Positions 54,101-63,852 of a stretch of DNA of 64,000 bases are shown piece by piece. Positions within the stretch are counted from its first letter, which is position 1. Every line of letters starts with the position of its first letter. This stretch comes from Oscillospiraceae bacterium (GTDB taxonomy: Bacteria; Bacillota; Clostridia; Oscillospirales; UBA644), in NCBI GenBank assembly GCA_015067305.1, contig SVMT01000003.1, forward strand, positions 1 through 64,000, written 5' to 3'. Position numbers and translations under genes: made by a program. Below the pieces are notes generated by a model, which was given only the letters and a program-made list of their open reading frames with translations, ran no database searches and was not told the origin of the DNA.

Positions 54101-54863
54101 CTCTGAATGAAAGATATTTATCATAGGCCGCTTTAACATATTCGGGTTCAATATCAGTATTTTCGATTACGGTAGCAAACGTGGTATGACGGCAATGGTC
54201 AGACCAATATGTATCAATCATTCTGATCTCAGTAATTGTGGGATCACGTTTTTCTTCATTCTTGAAGTAGTCCTGAAGGAAACAAATATCATCAAGATCC
54301 ATTGCAAGACCGTATTCTTTAACAAAAGATGCAAGAGCTTCTTTATCAAGAGCTATAAAACCTTCCAAAGTTTTAACTGTTTCAGGAATATCAAAATTAT
54401 TAGCGAGAGTTTCAGGAGTTTCAGCGGAAGCCTCACGAGCCTCAACAGGGTTAATAAGATAATTCTTTATTGCTACGAATTCAGAGTCGGATACTGTACC
54501 TGTAATTATATAGATCTTTGCGGATCTTACAGTAGGTCTTTCCTTTTCAGTAAGAAGAGAAATACACTGAGCGCAGGAATCGGCTCTCTGATCAAACTGT
54601 CCGGGAAGATATTCAACAAACAAAACTCTGGAATTCTCACCGATCTCAGGCATTACATCATATACATCATCAACTGTTGGTTCTGAAAAAATAGTAGTTT
54701 TTGCTTTTGCGAAATCAGCATCATCTACTCCTTCTACAAAGTATCTGTTGATCAATCTAACATTTTCAAGTTTAATATTAAGAGTTCTTTTAATATCGGA
54801 CAAAACACCTGCGGCTTCAACAGCAAATGCAGGTTTCTTTTCCGAATAAACTGTTCTTACCAT
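51165..54863 (-). CDS. purL: Phosphoribosylformylglycinamidine synthase (single chain)
   Basis: A 1232-residue FGAM synthase, step 4 of purine synthesis. Linker IDTYWSDHCRHTTFATV lies near residues 222-240, followed by two AIRS-like ATP-binding halves (ETHNHPTEIEPFGGAATCLGG; GGKDSMSG), and a C-terminal glutaminase from about 970 (PVFPGTNCEYDTAKAF, LPGGFSGGDEPDGSGK, catalytic Cys in GICNGFQ near 1070, SHGEGRF). Single-chain form rather than the split PurS-PurQ-PurL of Bacillus; the Clostridia type is shorter than the E. coli one. A GGATGGG site precedes the ATG. No other pur gene is adjacent. Confidence 0.96.
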   Translation of the reverse strand: MVRTVYSEKKPAFAVEAAGVLSDIKRTLNIKLENVRLINRYFVEGVDDADFAKAKTTIFSEPTVDDVYDVMPEIGENSRVLFVEYLPGQFDQRADSCAQCISLLTEKERPTVRSAKIYIITGTVSDSEFVAIKNYLINPVEAREASAETPETLANNFDIPETVKTLEGFIALDKEALASFVKEYGLAMDLDDICFLQDYFKNEEKRDPTITEIRMIDTYWSDHCRHTTFATVIENTDIEPEYVKAAYDKYLSFREELGIKKPQCLMDIATIGGKLLRKRGLLPDLDISEEINACSVNIKAKIDDEEKDYLLMFKNETHNHPTEIEPFGGAATCLGGAIRDPLSGRAYVYQSMRCTGAADPRVPFEDTLKGKLSQRKITTTAAAGFSSYGNQIGLATGLVNEFYHEGYVAKRMELGAVVGAAPKENVIREVPAPGDIIILLGGSTGRDGCGGATGSSKQHTTESITTCGAEVQKGNPPEERKIQRLFRNKDVTTLIKRCNDFGAGGVSVAIGELADGLLIDLNKVPKKYEGLDGTELAISESQERMAVVIAAEDEEKFIKYANAENLNAVKVADVTDTNRLTMVWNGNKIVDISRDFLNSNGASKYTDIKVSNKTDNADKKFDPDFAKAMKDLLSDLNVCAQKGLTERFDSTIGASSVFLPFGGKRQLTPSQVMAAKIPVDNGVSKTASVMAYGFNPYISSADPFVGAIKAIVESVSKLVASGCDRNKTWLSLQEFFARTTKDPARWGAPFEALLGALVAQEALGIAAIGGKDSMSGTFEKIDVPPTLVSFAISAMDAEKVLSNEFKSAGNKVYLLETACDENGIPKFDELLANYDKLNSLINEGKIKSCNAVIYGGIAEAVFKMAVGNGFGFEYSDIDYDKLFVPMYGSFVFESSEPVEGCALVGEITNGSDFVYGDVKVYKEELKDIWLNVLERIFPLNADAGTKEAKTYSCETRSNVAPAIKVSKPKILIPVFPGTNCEYDTAKAFNMAGGESEIFIIKNRSSADISETVKALSAAVKECQILMLPGGFSGGDEPDGSGKFIATFFNNPELKEAVNQRLSREDFLVLGICNGFQALIKLGIVPYGEIRDIDDSCPTLTYNRIGRHQSLMVDTRISSVKSPWMKYCNVGDIHAIPVSHGEGRFIASPEMMAQLAANGQIATQYVDAAGVPTMEMPFNPNASVDAVEGIFSPDGRAFGKMGHSERKGENVAKNIYGNKNQKIFEAGVDYFKM

Positions 54864-54905
54864 TCAATTCCCATCCTTTACGTTTTTAGTTATATTTATT
54901 TTCAG

Positions 54906-54931
54906 TGGGGGCTTTATAAAAAGTCCCCCTT
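54906..54931 (-). terminator. GC-rich hairpin between valS and purL
   Basis: Minus strand AGGGGGACTTT / AAAGCCCCCA pairing (54906-54931) after the valS stop. The T-tract is poor (GAAAATAAATATAA), so it may be a weak terminator or stabiliser. Confidence 0.5.
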
Positions 54932-54943
54932 GATATTTAAGCA

Positions 54944-57568
54944 TTAAAACAAGTCTGAGTAAGCCTTTTCAACATTTTCAAGAAGTCGAACATATTCTTC
55001 TCTCTTTTCCTTTTCTTCTTCAACAACAGCTGCCGGAGCCTTGGAAACAAAGCCCTGATTTGAAAGTTTTTTGTCGATTCTTTCAATTTCGGAGTTAAGT
55101 CTTGCTTTTTCCTTTTCAAGACGTACTTTTTCTTTTTCTACGTCTATAAGCTCACCAACAGGGATATAAGCTTTAGCATCAGCAGATACAGCACATGCCA
55201 TACCGTCTGTTGTTGGAGCTTTCCCTATAATGACCTCATTAGCACTTGCGAGCTTCTTGATGAATTCTTCACCGTTCTTATAAGATGATTCATTTTCGGT
55301 ATCAATATAAATTCTTGTTTTCTTGGAAACGGGAACATTCATATTGAGACGGAGCTGACGAATCTCCTTAATAAGAGCCATAGCATTCTTCATATCCTGT
55401 GCAGCTTCGGTAAACACAAGTTTTTCATTATATTCCGGGAAGTTTGCCACGATAAGCTCATCTCCGTCATGAGGAAGTGCCTGCCAGATCTCTTCAGTAA
55501 TGAACGGCATGAAAGGATGGAGAAGAGCAAGTGTGTTAGTAAGAACATAACAAAGTACATTCTGTGCAGAAAGTTTTGTCTTTTCGTTTGTATTTGTTTC
55601 AAAGAGTCTTGGCTTGATAAGCTCAATATACCAGTCACAGATATTATCCCAGAAGAAATCCCTGACTTTCTGAGCAGCAACACCAAGTTCATATTTATCA
55701 AGATTATCACGAACTTCAGCAACTATATTGTTGAATTCATTGAGGATCCATTTATCTTCGATTTCAAGTTCTTCAGGAAGTTCAATTTTATCTATTGTAA
55801 GGTATGTGAGAGCAAATCTTGCCGCATTCCAGATCTTATTCGCGAAGTTTCTTGCTGCTTTTACTTCTTCAAAGTAGAAACGCATATCGTTACCCATTGA
55901 GTTACCCGTACAAAGCGTATAACGAAGCGCATCTGCACCGTATTCGGAAATAACTTCAAGAGGATCAATACCATTACCAAGAGATTTTGACATTTTTCTA
56001 CCCTGAGAGTCACGAACAAGACCGTGATAAAGTACTGTATCGAAAGGAGCTTTTCCTGTGTGTTCAATACCTGAGAAGATCATTCTTGCAACCCAGAAGA
56101 AAATAATATCATAACCTGTAACAAGAACGCTTGTGGGATAGAAATAGTCAAGATCTTCTGTTTTATCAGGCCAACCAAGTGTTGAGAATGGCCAAAGAGC
56201 TGAAGAAAACCATGTGTCAAGAACATCATCTTCCTGTCTCATGACTTTTCCGCACTTAGGACAAACGGGAGCGTCTTCTTTTGTAACGATCATTTCACCG
56301 CAATCATCACAATAGAAAGCAGGAATTCGGTGACCCCACCAAAGCTGACGTGAAATACACCAGTCATGTACATTTTCCATCCAGTTTGTATATACTTTAA
56401 CAAGTCTTTCGGGCTTAAATTTGATAGTACCGTTCTGAACCACTTCAAGAGCAGGTTTAGCAAGAGGTTCCATTTTTACGAACCACTGGTCGGAAGTGAG
56501 TGGTTCAACAGTTGTACCGCAACGGTAACACTGACCAACATTGTGAGCATGCGGCTCAACTTTTACGAGGAAACCTTCGTCTTCAAGATCTTTAACGATA
56601 GCCTTACGAGCATCGTATCTGTCCATACCTTTATATTTGCCGCCGAATCCGTTAATAGTTGCATCATCATTCATTACGCGGATCTGTTCAAGATCATGTC
56701 TGAGGCCAACCTGGAAGTCGTTGGGGTCATGTGCAGGTGTGATCTTAACACAACCTGTACCGAATTCTTTATCAACATATTCATCTGCAATAACGGGAAT
56801 TTCTCTGCCAACCAAAGGAAGAATAAGAGTTTTACCAACGAGATGTGTATATCTTTCATCTTCAGGATTTACAGCTACAGCTGTATCACCAAGAAGAGTT
56901 TCAGGACGAGTTGTAGCGATGACAACAAACTCATCGGAGTCCTTAACAGGATATTTGATATGCCAGAAGTTACCGGGCTGTTCAGAGTATTCAACTTCAG
57001 CATCGGAAAGTGCTGTCATACAATGAGGACACCAGTTTATAATTCTGTGACCTCTGTAGATGAGACCTTTATTATAAAGATTTACAAAGACTTCTTTGAC
57101 AGCTTTAGAGCAACCTTCGTCCATAGTAAAACGAGTTCTGGACCAATCGCAAGAAGAACCAAGTTTTTTCAGCTGATTGATAATAGTATCGCCGTATTCC
57201 TTTTTCCAAGCCCATACTCTTTCAAGGAACTTTTCTCTTCCAAGGTCATATCTTGAAAGACCTTCTTTTTCACGAAGTTCCTGTTCAACCTTGATCTGAG
57301 TAGCTATACCTGCATGGTCTGTACCCGGAAGCCAAAGTGCATTGTATCCACACATTCTCTTATAACGTGTAAGTACATCCTGAAGAGTCTCATCCATTGC
57401 GTGACCCATGTGGAGTTTACCTGTTACATTTGGTGGCGGAATAACGATAGTAAAAGGTTTCTTGGTTCTGTCCTCTGAGGGTTTGAAATAACCTTTATTA
57501 TTCCATTCCTCATATATACGACCCTCAACCTGTGAAGGATCGTAGTTCTTTTCAAGTTCTTTTCTCAT
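54944..57568 (-). CDS. valS: Valine-tRNA ligase
   Basis: An 874-residue class I synthetase. HIGH motif [14 protein letters not shown] (near residue 50), editing domain with [19 protein letters not shown], zinc cysteines in YCDDCGEM and PVCPKCGK, and KMSKS in [14 protein letters not shown]. The C-terminal arm is a coiled coil ([22 protein letters not shown]). Last gene of the run that begins at the OLE-like RNA. No T-box leader precedes it; tyrS ends eight bases upstream. Confidence 0.97.
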   Translation of the reverse strand: MRKELEKNYDPSQVEGRIYEEWNNKGYFKPSEDRTKKPFTIVIPPPNVTGKLHMGHAMDETLQDVLTRYKRMCGYNALWLPGTDHAGIATQIKVEQELREKEGLSRYDLGREKFLERVWAWKKEYGDTIINQLKKLGSSCDWSRTRFTMDEGCSKAVKEVFVNLYNKGLIYRGHRIINWCPHCMTALSDAEVEYSEQPGNFWHIKYPVKDSDEFVVIATTRPETLLGDTAVAVNPEDERYTHLVGKTLILPLVGREIPVIADEYVDKEFGTGCVKITPAHDPNDFQVGLRHDLEQIRVMNDDATINGFGGKYKGMDRYDARKAIVKDLEDEGFLVKVEPHAHNVGQCYRCGTTVEPLTSDQWFVKMEPLAKPALEVVQNGTIKFKPERLVKVYTNWMENVHDWCISRQLWWGHRIPAFYCDDCGEMIVTKEDAPVCPKCGKVMRQEDDVLDTWFSSALWPFSTLGWPDKTEDLDYFYPTSVLVTGYDIIFFWVARMIFSGIEHTGKAPFDTVLYHGLVRDSQGRKMSKSLGNGIDPLEVISEYGADALRYTLCTGNSMGNDMRFYFEEVKAARNFANKIWNAARFALTYLTIDKIELPEELEIEDKWILNEFNNIVAEVRDNLDKYELGVAAQKVRDFFWDNICDWYIELIKPRLFETNTNEKTKLSAQNVLCYVLTNTLALLHPFMPFITEEIWQALPHDGDELIVANFPEYNEKLVFTEAAQDMKNAMALIKEIRQLRLNMNVPVSKKTRIYIDTENESSYKNGEEFIKKLASANEVIIGKAPTTDGMACAVSADAKAYIPVGELIDVEKEKVRLEKEKARLNSEIERIDKKLSNQGFVSKAPAAVVEEEKEKREEYVRLLENVEKAYSDLF

Positions 57569-57576
57569 AATTTATA

Positions 57577-58797
57577 TCAATCCTTAATAATGATTTTTTT
57601 GAAGCTCTTCTTACCTTTTCTGATAAGTTGGCCGTTGATCTCATCTGCTGTATAAAAAACAGAGATAGAACCAACCTTTTCGTCACCGACAAACACTCCG
57701 CCCTGATCTACCAAGCGGCGAGCTTCTCCCTTAGAAGGAGCCTGCTGAGTTTTGATAAGAAGTTCAAGAATTGAGATCTTACCGTCTGTAAAATCAGCAG
57801 ATGTCAATTCACAAGCAGGAGCATCTGCTGCTGCACCACCTGAGAAGAGAGCTCTTGCAGCCTGCTGAGCTTTAACAGCTTCATCTTCACCATGAACGAG
57901 CTTTGTAAGTTCATAAGCAAGAATTTCTTTCTTTTCATTGATTCGATTGTCTTCCCAGTGTTCCATTTCTTCAATAGTTTCAAGAGAAAGGAAGGTAAGC
58001 ATTCTGATACATTTCATTACATCTGCATCACCCACATTTCTCCAATACTGGTAGAATTCATAAGGTGAAGTCTTTGCAGGATCAAGCCATACAGCATTAC
58101 CTGCAGTTTTACCCATCTTTTTACCCTGAGAGTCTGTAAGAAGTGTAATTGTCATAGCATTTGCATCTTTACCGAGTTTACGACGAATAAGTTCTGTACC
58201 GCCAAGCATGTTAGACCACTGGTCGTCACCACCGAACTGGAGATTGCAATCGTAATTCTTGAAGAGATAATAGAAATCGTAAGACTGCATTATCATATAG
58301 TTAAATTCAAGGAATGAAAGTCCTTTTTCCATTCTCTGCTTATAGCATTCTGCACGAAGCATATTATTGACGGAGAAACAAGCGCCAACTTCACGAAGCA
58401 TATCAACATAATTAAGATTAAGAAGCCAGTCTGCATTGTTTATCATCATAGCTTTATCTTCGCCAAATTCGATGAATTTTTCCATCTGACGTTTAAAACA
58501 TTCTGCGTTATGATCGATATCTTCTTTTGTAAGCATTTTTCTCATATCTGTTCTTCCGGAAGGGTCACCGATCATAGTTGTACCGCCCCCGATAAGAGCA
58601 ATTGGTTTATTTCCTGCCATCTGAAGTCTCTTCATAAGTGTAAGAGCCATAAAATGACCTGCAGTAAGGCTATCCGCTGTGCAGTCAAAACCGATGTAAA
58701 ATTTAGCCTTACCATTATTGACGAGCTCTCGTATCTGAGGTTCGTCTGTTACTTGGGCTATCAGACCACGTGCCTGAAGTTCTTCATAAATTCCCAT
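57577..58797 (-). CDS. tyrS: Tyrosine-tRNA ligase
   Basis: A 406-residue class I synthetase of the TyrRS-S (bacterial) type. The HIGH position reads TAGHFMALTLMKRLQ; the KMSKS loop reads KMGKTAGNAVW; a C-terminal S4 RNA-binding domain follows (LLIKTQQAPSKGEARRLVDQGGVFV). AAAGGAG stands before the ATG. Unlike many Firmicutes tyrS genes it has no T-box leader; recN ends 13 bases upstream. Confidence 0.97.
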   Translation of the reverse strand: MGIYEELQARGLIAQVTDEPQIRELVNNGKAKFYIGFDCTADSLTAGHFMALTLMKRLQMAGNKPIALIGGGTTMIGDPSGRTDMRKMLTKEDIDHNAECFKRQMEKFIEFGEDKAMMINNADWLLNLNYVDMLREVGACFSVNNMLRAECYKQRMEKGLSFLEFNYMIMQSYDFYYLFKNYDCNLQFGGDDQWSNMLGGTELIRRKLGKDANAMTITLLTDSQGKKMGKTAGNAVWLDPAKTSPYEFYQYWRNVGDADVMKCIRMLTFLSLETIEEMEHWEDNRINEKKEILAYELTKLVHGEDEAVKAQQAARALFSGGAAADAPACELTSADFTDGKISILELLIKTQQAPSKGEARRLVDQGGVFVGDEKVGSISVFYTADEINGQLIRKGKKSFKKIIIKD

Positions 58798-58810
58798 TGT
58801 AAAATCTCCT

Positions 58811-60469
58811 TTATATTGTGTGTGATGTTCGTAACATTTCGTCGGCTGTCGCTAAAAGCGACTCCGTAATATTTATACCGCCCATTATTCGGGCAAGTTC
58901 CTGTCGTCTTTCTTCATGCGAAAGTTGAGTGAGAACTGTATGTGTACGGTCATTGACCGTTTCCTTAACTATTTTAAAATGAGTATCTGCATATGCTGCG
59001 ATCTGTGCAAGATGGGTAATAACCAATACTTGTCCACAGGCAGACATTTCTTTAAGTTTTATAGCAACTTTCTGAGCCGCTTTACCGCTGATACCTGTAT
59101 CTACTTCGTCAAAGATCATAGTCTGAATAGAATTATCAGCCAAAACATTTTTGATGCTCAACATAATTCTGGAAAGTTCGCCGCCGGAGGCGATCTTATT
59201 CAAGGGTTTAAGATCTTCACCTACATTTGCCGAAAGCAAAAATTCAACTTCATCAGAGCCTGTCTTATCAAATTTCTTGTTTCTGATATTTACAGCAAAT
59301 CGAACCTTAGGCATTTCAAGGAAACTCAAAGTTTCAATCATTGCGATCTCAAGTTTAGCAGCAGCCTCAACTCTCGTTGCAGTCAAAGCCTGAGATTTAG
59401 CTCTCATTTCAGCCTTTGCAATTTTGAATTCTTCAGTCAGATCCTGCAATAAAACATCTGAGAATTCAATACTTTCCAACTCTTTCTGGGCTTTGGCAAG
59501 ATAATCGAAAATTGCCTCAATTGAATCACCGTATTTCATTTTTAAGCGATGTATAAAATCCAAACGTTCTTCTATCAGATCCAATTCATTCGGGTCAAAA
59601 TCCAATTTATCAGAATACTGATTAAGATTTTCGATTATTTCATTTATATTTTCGGATATATCAATAAGCTTTTCATTTACATAGTTCTGACTGTTATCAT
59701 ATCGGGAAAGAAGTTTGGATTCCCTGATGCAACTTGCAATCATATCGTGAACATTAACATCGTCGTTTGATAACAGATTTCTAACAGCGTTCAGACTATC
59801 AAGAATCTTCTCACTGTTTGCCAGGATCTCCTGTCTTTTTTCTAACTGCTTATCTTCGTCCTCTTTAAGTGCCGCAGTTTCAATTTCATTTATATGATAT
59901 TTAAGGATCTCTATCCTTTTCTCTTTTTCACTTTCATTTGCAGAAAGAGCTTCAATTTTACGTTTAATTCCGATTGCTTTACAATAAGCTTCATAATACT
60001 CGTTTTTTACAGCTTCATTTTTAGCGTATTTATCTAAATAATAAATATGTACTTCAGGGTCAAGCAAAGCAGTATTATCATGTTGTCCATGGATATTGAC
60101 AAGCTTTGTACCAATCTCTCGTAATATCGAAACGCTTACAGGACGGCCGTTTATTCTTGCAACACTTTTTCCTTCAGCAGAAAGTTCTCTTGAAAGGATG
60201 ACTTCAGGATCGGCTCCATAACCGAGTTCCTCCAACTTATTACAAATAGATTCGTCTATATCAGTAAATACTGCGCTGACAAAAGCTTTCTTCTCCCCTG
60301 TTCGTACCATATCACGTGACACACGCTCACCAAGGAGCATATTTATTGCATCAATTATGATACTTTTACCTGCACCGGTTTCACCAGTCAACACAACGAA
60401 CCCCGAAGTTATTTCAACATCGAGGCTATCAATAATTGCTATATTTTCAATGTGAAGATTGGTCAACAT
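58811..60469 (-). CDS. recN: DNA repair protein RecN
   Basis: About 552 residues; SMC-like ATPase that acts in double-strand break repair. Walker A GETGAGKSIIIDAI at the N-terminus, coiled-coil arms between residues about 160 and 370, signature ASGGELSRIMLSIK and Walker B MIFDEVDTGISG near 470. A GTG at 60472 opens the frame; the ATG next to it (60469) is better spaced from GGTGAG. It follows argR, the normal Firmicutes order. Confidence 0.96.
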   Translation of the reverse strand: MLTNLHIENIAIIDSLDVEITSGFVVLTGETGAGKSIIIDAINMLLGERVSRDMVRTGEKKAFVSAVFTDIDESICNKLEELGYGADPEVILSRELSAEGKSVARINGRPVSVSILREIGTKLVNIHGQHDNTALLDPEVHIYYLDKYAKNEAVKNEYYEAYCKAIGIKRKIEALSANESEKEKRIEILKYHINEIETAALKEDEDKQLEKRQEILANSEKILDSLNAVRNLLSNDDVNVHDMIASCIRESKLLSRYDNSQNYVNEKLIDISENINEIIENLNQYSDKLDFDPNELDLIEERLDFIHRLKMKYGDSIEAIFDYLAKAQKELESIEFSDVLLQDLTEEFKIAKAEMRAKSQALTATRVEAAAKLEIAMIETLSFLEMPKVRFAVNIRNKKFDKTGSDEVEFLLSANVGEDLKPLNKIASGGELSRIMLSIKNVLADNSIQTMIFDEVDTGISGKAAQKVAIKLKEMSACGQVLVITHLAQIAAYADTHFKIVKETVNDRTHTVLTQLSHEERRQELARIMGGINITESLLATADEMLRTSHTI

Positions 60470-60483
60470 CACTACTCACCGCT

Positions 60484-60951
60484 TTAAGCGTTTAAAATAT
60501 TAGTTATATTATCTACGATAGACTTAGCAATATCTATCGATTTCGCAGCTATAAATATAGTATCATCACCGGCTATCGTTCCTACTATCTCACCGTTATC
60601 AAGCGTATCTATTGCAGCACAAGCCCCCTGGGCCATACCGGCAAAACATTTTACGACAACAAGATTCATTGCATTATCTACAGAAACGATACTATCTCTC
60701 ATTATACTGTATGTTTTGGAAGGCATTGGCTTTTTGCCGTCCCCCTGAGAATCAGAACATTCATATCTATACTTATTTTCATTAGTAAGAGTTTTATAGA
60801 GATGCAATTCTTTAATATCTCTTGAAACAGTTGCTTGAGTTGTTTGGAAACCGGATTGAATCAAAAGCTCCGTAAGCTCATCCTGGGTTTCGACGGGAGT
60901 TGATTTAATTATCTCAAGTATACGCGCATGGCGTTTTTCTTTATATTTCAC
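60484..60951 (-). CDS. argR: Arginine repressor ArgR
   Basis: A 155-residue repressor. The N-terminal winged helix (ETQDELTELLIQSGFQTTQATVSRDIKELHLYK) binds ARG boxes; the C-terminal hexamerisation and arginine-binding domain has GTIAGDDTIFIA. The frame starts with GTG (GTGAAATATAAAG), with AGGGG six bases upstream. An insertion of Ser/Gly/Lys residues lies between the domains near residue 70. Targets are not in this window. Confidence 0.95.
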   Translation of the reverse strand: MKYKEKRHARILEIIKSTPVETQDELTELLIQSGFQTTQATVSRDIKELHLYKTLTNENKYRYECSDSQGDGKKPMPSKTYSIMRDSIVSVDNAMNLVVVKCFAGMAQGACAAIDTLDNGEIVGTIAGDDTIFIAAKSIDIAKSIVDNITNILNA

Positions 60952-60961
60952 GACTGACCCC

Positions 60962-61792
60962 TTACTTTATTTTCTTGGAAAGTATATTATAAAATGAATC
61001 ATTATCAAATGTAATAGTTTTTATTTTCTTTTCAGCTAAACGGACTTGTACTACATCATCAGCTTCAAGTTGGAAATTGTCAAGACCATCTATAGTTAGG
61101 TAGCCCACATTGCCTCTTCCAGGTGTTGAGGCTGCTTCAAGAACCGACGAGTCCTTAAAAAGAATACTTCTGCCATTAAATGAATGAGCACAAATTGGAG
61201 TTACTGCAATAGTTTCAAGCTCCGTATCTATTATTGGTCCCCCTGCTGAAAGGGAGTATGCTGTTGAGCCTGTAGGAGTTGAAAAAATCAATCCGTCTGC
61301 CCTGTAAGATGTTATTTCCTGACCGTTGCAATACAAATTTATATTCATAATCTGCGTCCAGTTACCGTGTGAAATTACTGCATCATTCAAAGCAATTACA
61401 TCTTTACAGATAGTTCTGTTTTCATTTCCTGCCGAAATATTAAGCACCGATCTATACTGAATACTATACTCACCACTGAACAAAGCATCTAATTTAAAGT
61501 ATTCCGTGGGTTCCATTGAAGCCATATAACCTGTCGTACCCATATTTATACCGAGAATAGGCTTATCATAAGCATATGCCGATTTTACGACCTTAAGTAT
61601 AGTGCCGTCGCCACCGACAGTTATGATAAAATCACATTCATTTATTGCATCATCAATCTTTGTAAAAACTGAACATCCAACAAAAGAATCAGACAAAACA
61701 ACTGCGCCTTTAGATGTCAAATATTCAACTATTCTTGAAGATACTTCAAATCCTTTGTCTTTCTCTGGATTAGAAATCAATGCAATTTTCAT
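60962..61792 (-). CDS. nadK: NAD kinase
   Basis: About 276 residues; makes NADP from NAD. GGDGT motif in VGGDGTILK, then GINMGTTGYMAS, NDAVISHG, and the conserved block RADGLIFSTPTGSTAYSLSAGGP. The open frame begins with GTG at 61804, but GGAG touches it; the ATG at 61792 suits better. It sits between tlyA and argR as in most Firmicutes. Confidence 0.95.
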   Translation of the reverse strand: MKIALISNPEKDKGFEVSSRIVEYLTSKGAVVLSDSFVGCSVFTKIDDAINECDFIITVGGDGTILKVVKSAYAYDKPILGINMGTTGYMASMEPTEYFKLDALFSGEYSIQYRSVLNISAGNENRTICKDVIALNDAVISHGNWTQIMNINLYCNGQEITSYRADGLIFSTPTGSTAYSLSAGGPIIDTELETIAVTPICAHSFNGRSILFKDSSVLEAASTPGRGNVGYLTIDGLDNFQLEADDVVQVRLAEKKIKTITFDNDSFYNILSKKIK

Positions 61793-61819
61793 TGTAATTC
61801 GCACTCCGTAAGTAATAAA

Positions 61820-62590
61820 TCACAGATTTTTTAATTCTGTATCAAATAAAGTCTTTATCAGTTCATTGATAGATCGCTTGTTTTCGGAATAACTGAAATA
61901 CGAAATAAACTCTGTATTACCGTCTCCGCCTTTGATTGGAGAAACTGAAATACCATTCAAATTCAAACCATACCTTAAAAACTCTTCAGCAACATTGGAG
62001 ATAACAGTTTTATATTGACTTTTATCTTTTACTATACCACTCTTATTTGTTTTGGCATTTTCAAATTGAGGCTTGATCAAACATATCAAATGAGTTGGCT
62101 TAAATTCAGCTATCTTATATGCAATCTTTTCAAGTGAAATAAAAGAAACGTCAACAACTATAATATCTACAGGATCAAAATCTGCAGGATCACAATCTTT
62201 TATATTTGTATTTTCAAGATTTACTACCCTATCATCATTTACAAGTTTTTCTGCAAGCTGACCATGTCCAACATCTATGGAATATACTTTTGTAGCACCA
62301 TTTTGAAGTAAACAATCAGTAAAACCGCCTGTTGAAGCACCAATATCCATCGCAATCGTGTCTTTAATATTTAAACCAAATACATTGATTGCTTTTTCAA
62401 GCTTAAGCCCACCACGTCCGACATATTTTAAATAATCGTTTATTTCAATGGAAACTTTTTCACATACTTCTAAAGAAGCTTTATTTACAACTGTTCCGTC
62501 AATAAAAACACAACCCTCTTTGATCAATGCCTGTGCATACTGACGGCTTTTTAATGAAAACTTTTCCTGAATGTATTTATCTAATCTCAT
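61820..62590 (-). CDS. tlyA: TlyA family rRNA 2'-O-methyltransferase
   Basis: A 256-residue protein with an N-terminal S4 domain (MRLDKYIQEKFSLKSRQYAQALIKEGCVFIDG) and an FtsJ-like methyltransferase domain (AMDIGASTGGFTDCLLQ for SAM binding, KPQFE). TlyA of mycobacteria methylates 16S and 23S rRNA; older names say hemolysin. The start overlaps the OapA-like stop as ATGA, so the two are translationally coupled. Confidence 0.94.
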   Translation of the reverse strand: MRLDKYIQEKFSLKSRQYAQALIKEGCVFIDGTVVNKASLEVCEKVSIEINDYLKYVGRGGLKLEKAINVFGLNIKDTIAMDIGASTGGFTDCLLQNGATKVYSIDVGHGQLAEKLVNDDRVVNLENTNIKDCDPADFDPVDIIVVDVSFISLEKIAYKIAEFKPTHLICLIKPQFENAKTNKSGIVKDKSQYKTVISNVAEEFLRYGLNLNGISVSPIKGGDGNTEFISYFSYSENKRSINELIKTLFDTELKNL

Positions 62591-63189
62591 TTTTTATTTT
62601 TACTGAAGAATCTTTCCGGAACAATAAAACATAGTATCCTTCCGGCAATATATATTATGTTTTCGCAATAATTCATAGCAAAATTCTTACCCAATGCCTT
62701 ACCTCCAATGGTAAGAGCCGCATTAAAAGCAGTCATAAGCATCGCAGAAAGTATTTCAGGAATCGGCAGAACAGCTGAAATTTCAACAGCTATTACTGCA
62801 GTCATCGTACCACTGATGATACCGCAAATATCGCCGACGACATCATTGCAAATATTTGATACCGTAGAAGCTTTAGTTACAAGATACAGACAAGCCTTTG
62901 CCCCTACGACCTTTCTGGCCGCCATTGAATTAAATGGCTTGGGGTCTGCGGCAGTTACAGCTGTACCAAGAAGGTCGAAAAGAATTCCCAAAAAAATAAA
63001 CAGCAAAAGCAAGATAAAAGCGATAACAACATTTACTTCACTGAGTGCACTTTTTGAAATATATGATAAAGTCGCCGAAATACAGAACGACAACACCATT
63101 ACTTTTATGACCCATGAATGATTACCGTTGCTCTTTTTTGTATCCTTTTGCTGCTTTTTAGGTCGGGGGGAATTATCTGAATTTTCCAA
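62587..63189 (-). CDS. oapA: OapA-like DUF21 membrane protein, partner of OLE RNA
   Basis: About 200 residues with four membrane segments. After a hydrophilic N-terminus rich in Pro/Lys/Gln come VIKVMVLSFCISATLSYI and VIAFILLLLFIFLGILFDLLG, then the polar block AVTAADPKPFNSMAARKVVGAK, a DUF21-like pattern with CNDVVGDICGIISG. Two more segments end the protein; no CBS domains follow. Size, family and position between a long ncRNA and tlyA match OapA. The track to 63297 is an artefact that reads into the RNA. I choose TTG at 63189, with AGGTGA five bases upstream; GTG at 63198 is possible. OapA binds OLE RNA at the membrane in Bacillus halodurans as two proteins per RNA. Confidence 0.82.
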   Translation of the reverse strand: MENSDNSPRPKKQQKDTKKSNGNHSWVIKVMVLSFCISATLSYISKSALSEVNVVIAFILLLLFIFLGILFDLLGTAVTAADPKPFNSMAARKVVGAKACLYLVTKASTVSNICNDVVGDICGIISGTMTAVIAVEISAVLPIPEILSAMLMTAFNAALTIGGKALGKNFAMNYCENIIYIAGRILCFIVPERFFSKNKK

Positions 63190-63244
63190 AACATTCACCT
63201 TTATGTATGATAATAAAATATAGAGATGATAATATTCAAAGTAA

Positions 63245-63846
63245 ATCTTGCGCCTTAGGTCAAGTAGGTTTCCCCATACCCTACCTGTTGTCGCCAATCA
63301 GGCAGTTTCCTTTTGAAGGGTACGGTACCGCGTTACCGACGATACGACTTGATTGCCACTTAGAACGCACTGCAATCCCTTGAATACAGAATAAATAATT
63401 CTCAGTCTAGGAGTTTTCCTCAACAGTATCATGATACTCTTAGTCTCTTTTGCAGATATGATTTCTTAACGCAAAGCACTATATACTGTGGCCGCAGTAT
63501 ATAGCCCGAACCGTTATCCGCCATATCCACTCAAGACAGGCTACTCTGCATACAACCGAACTCATACATCAGCACTTCTAATGCTGATGCGTAAATTGCT
63601 TCAAAGAGAACGACCGCATTGCAGGTTCAATCCTGAGTCGTGGTAAGCAAATCCACAAGTACAGGTCTCCGTGAGTGAAGGGACATTAACTGTATGCCAT
63701 TACAGATGCCCGGCACTCTACCTTCCAGCACCCACCCCAGACTGGGCGTAAGAAGCAAGCACAAGAAGTTTCATCGATATGCCCTTCGGTTGATTTTTAG
63801 GCCAACCCTGGTAGTCCACAATACCGACTAGAATACTGTATCATCA
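63245..63846 (-). ncRNA. ole: Probable OLE RNA (Ornate Large Extremophilic RNA)
   Basis: About 600 bases without a credible reading frame, read on the minus strand from a promoter at 63853-63881 to just before oapA. The composition is more GC-rich than the flanking sequence, and several hairpins are clear: CATCAGCA/TGCTGATG (63567-63574, 63582-63589); a 10-pair stem with a 6-base loop (63479-63488, 63495-63504); GTAGG/CCTAC (63264-63268, 63280-63284); and AGTATCATGATACT (63425-63438). OLE RNA is about 600 nt, binds OapA, and lies beside tlyA-nadK-argR-recN. All three points fit. No tmRNA, RNase P or group II intron hallmarks are seen. Not aligned to the OLE model, so the boundaries are estimates. 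Confidence 0.82.
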
Positions 63847-63852
63847 AAGATA

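Noticed and set aside
56366..57256. Plus-strand frame of 296 residues within valS
   Set aside because: Antisense to conserved valS sequence including the editing domain; no start signal or recognisable motif.
58798..58810. T-box leader for tyrS or valS
   Set aside because: Gaps before tyrS (13 bases) and valS (8 bases) leave no room for specifier or antiterminator stems.
63190..63297. N-terminal extension of the OapA-like frame
   Set aside because: The extra residues come from the 3' end of the structured RNA and its linker; the ribosome site AGGTGA points to the TTG or GTG near 63189-63198.
63245..63846. tmRNA, RNase P RNA or group II intron as identity of the long RNA
   Set aside because: No CCA end or tag frame, no GAGGAAAGTC plus matching conserved core (only a chance GAGGAAAACTCC), and no domain V or reverse transcriptase; synteny with oapA and tlyA favours OLE.
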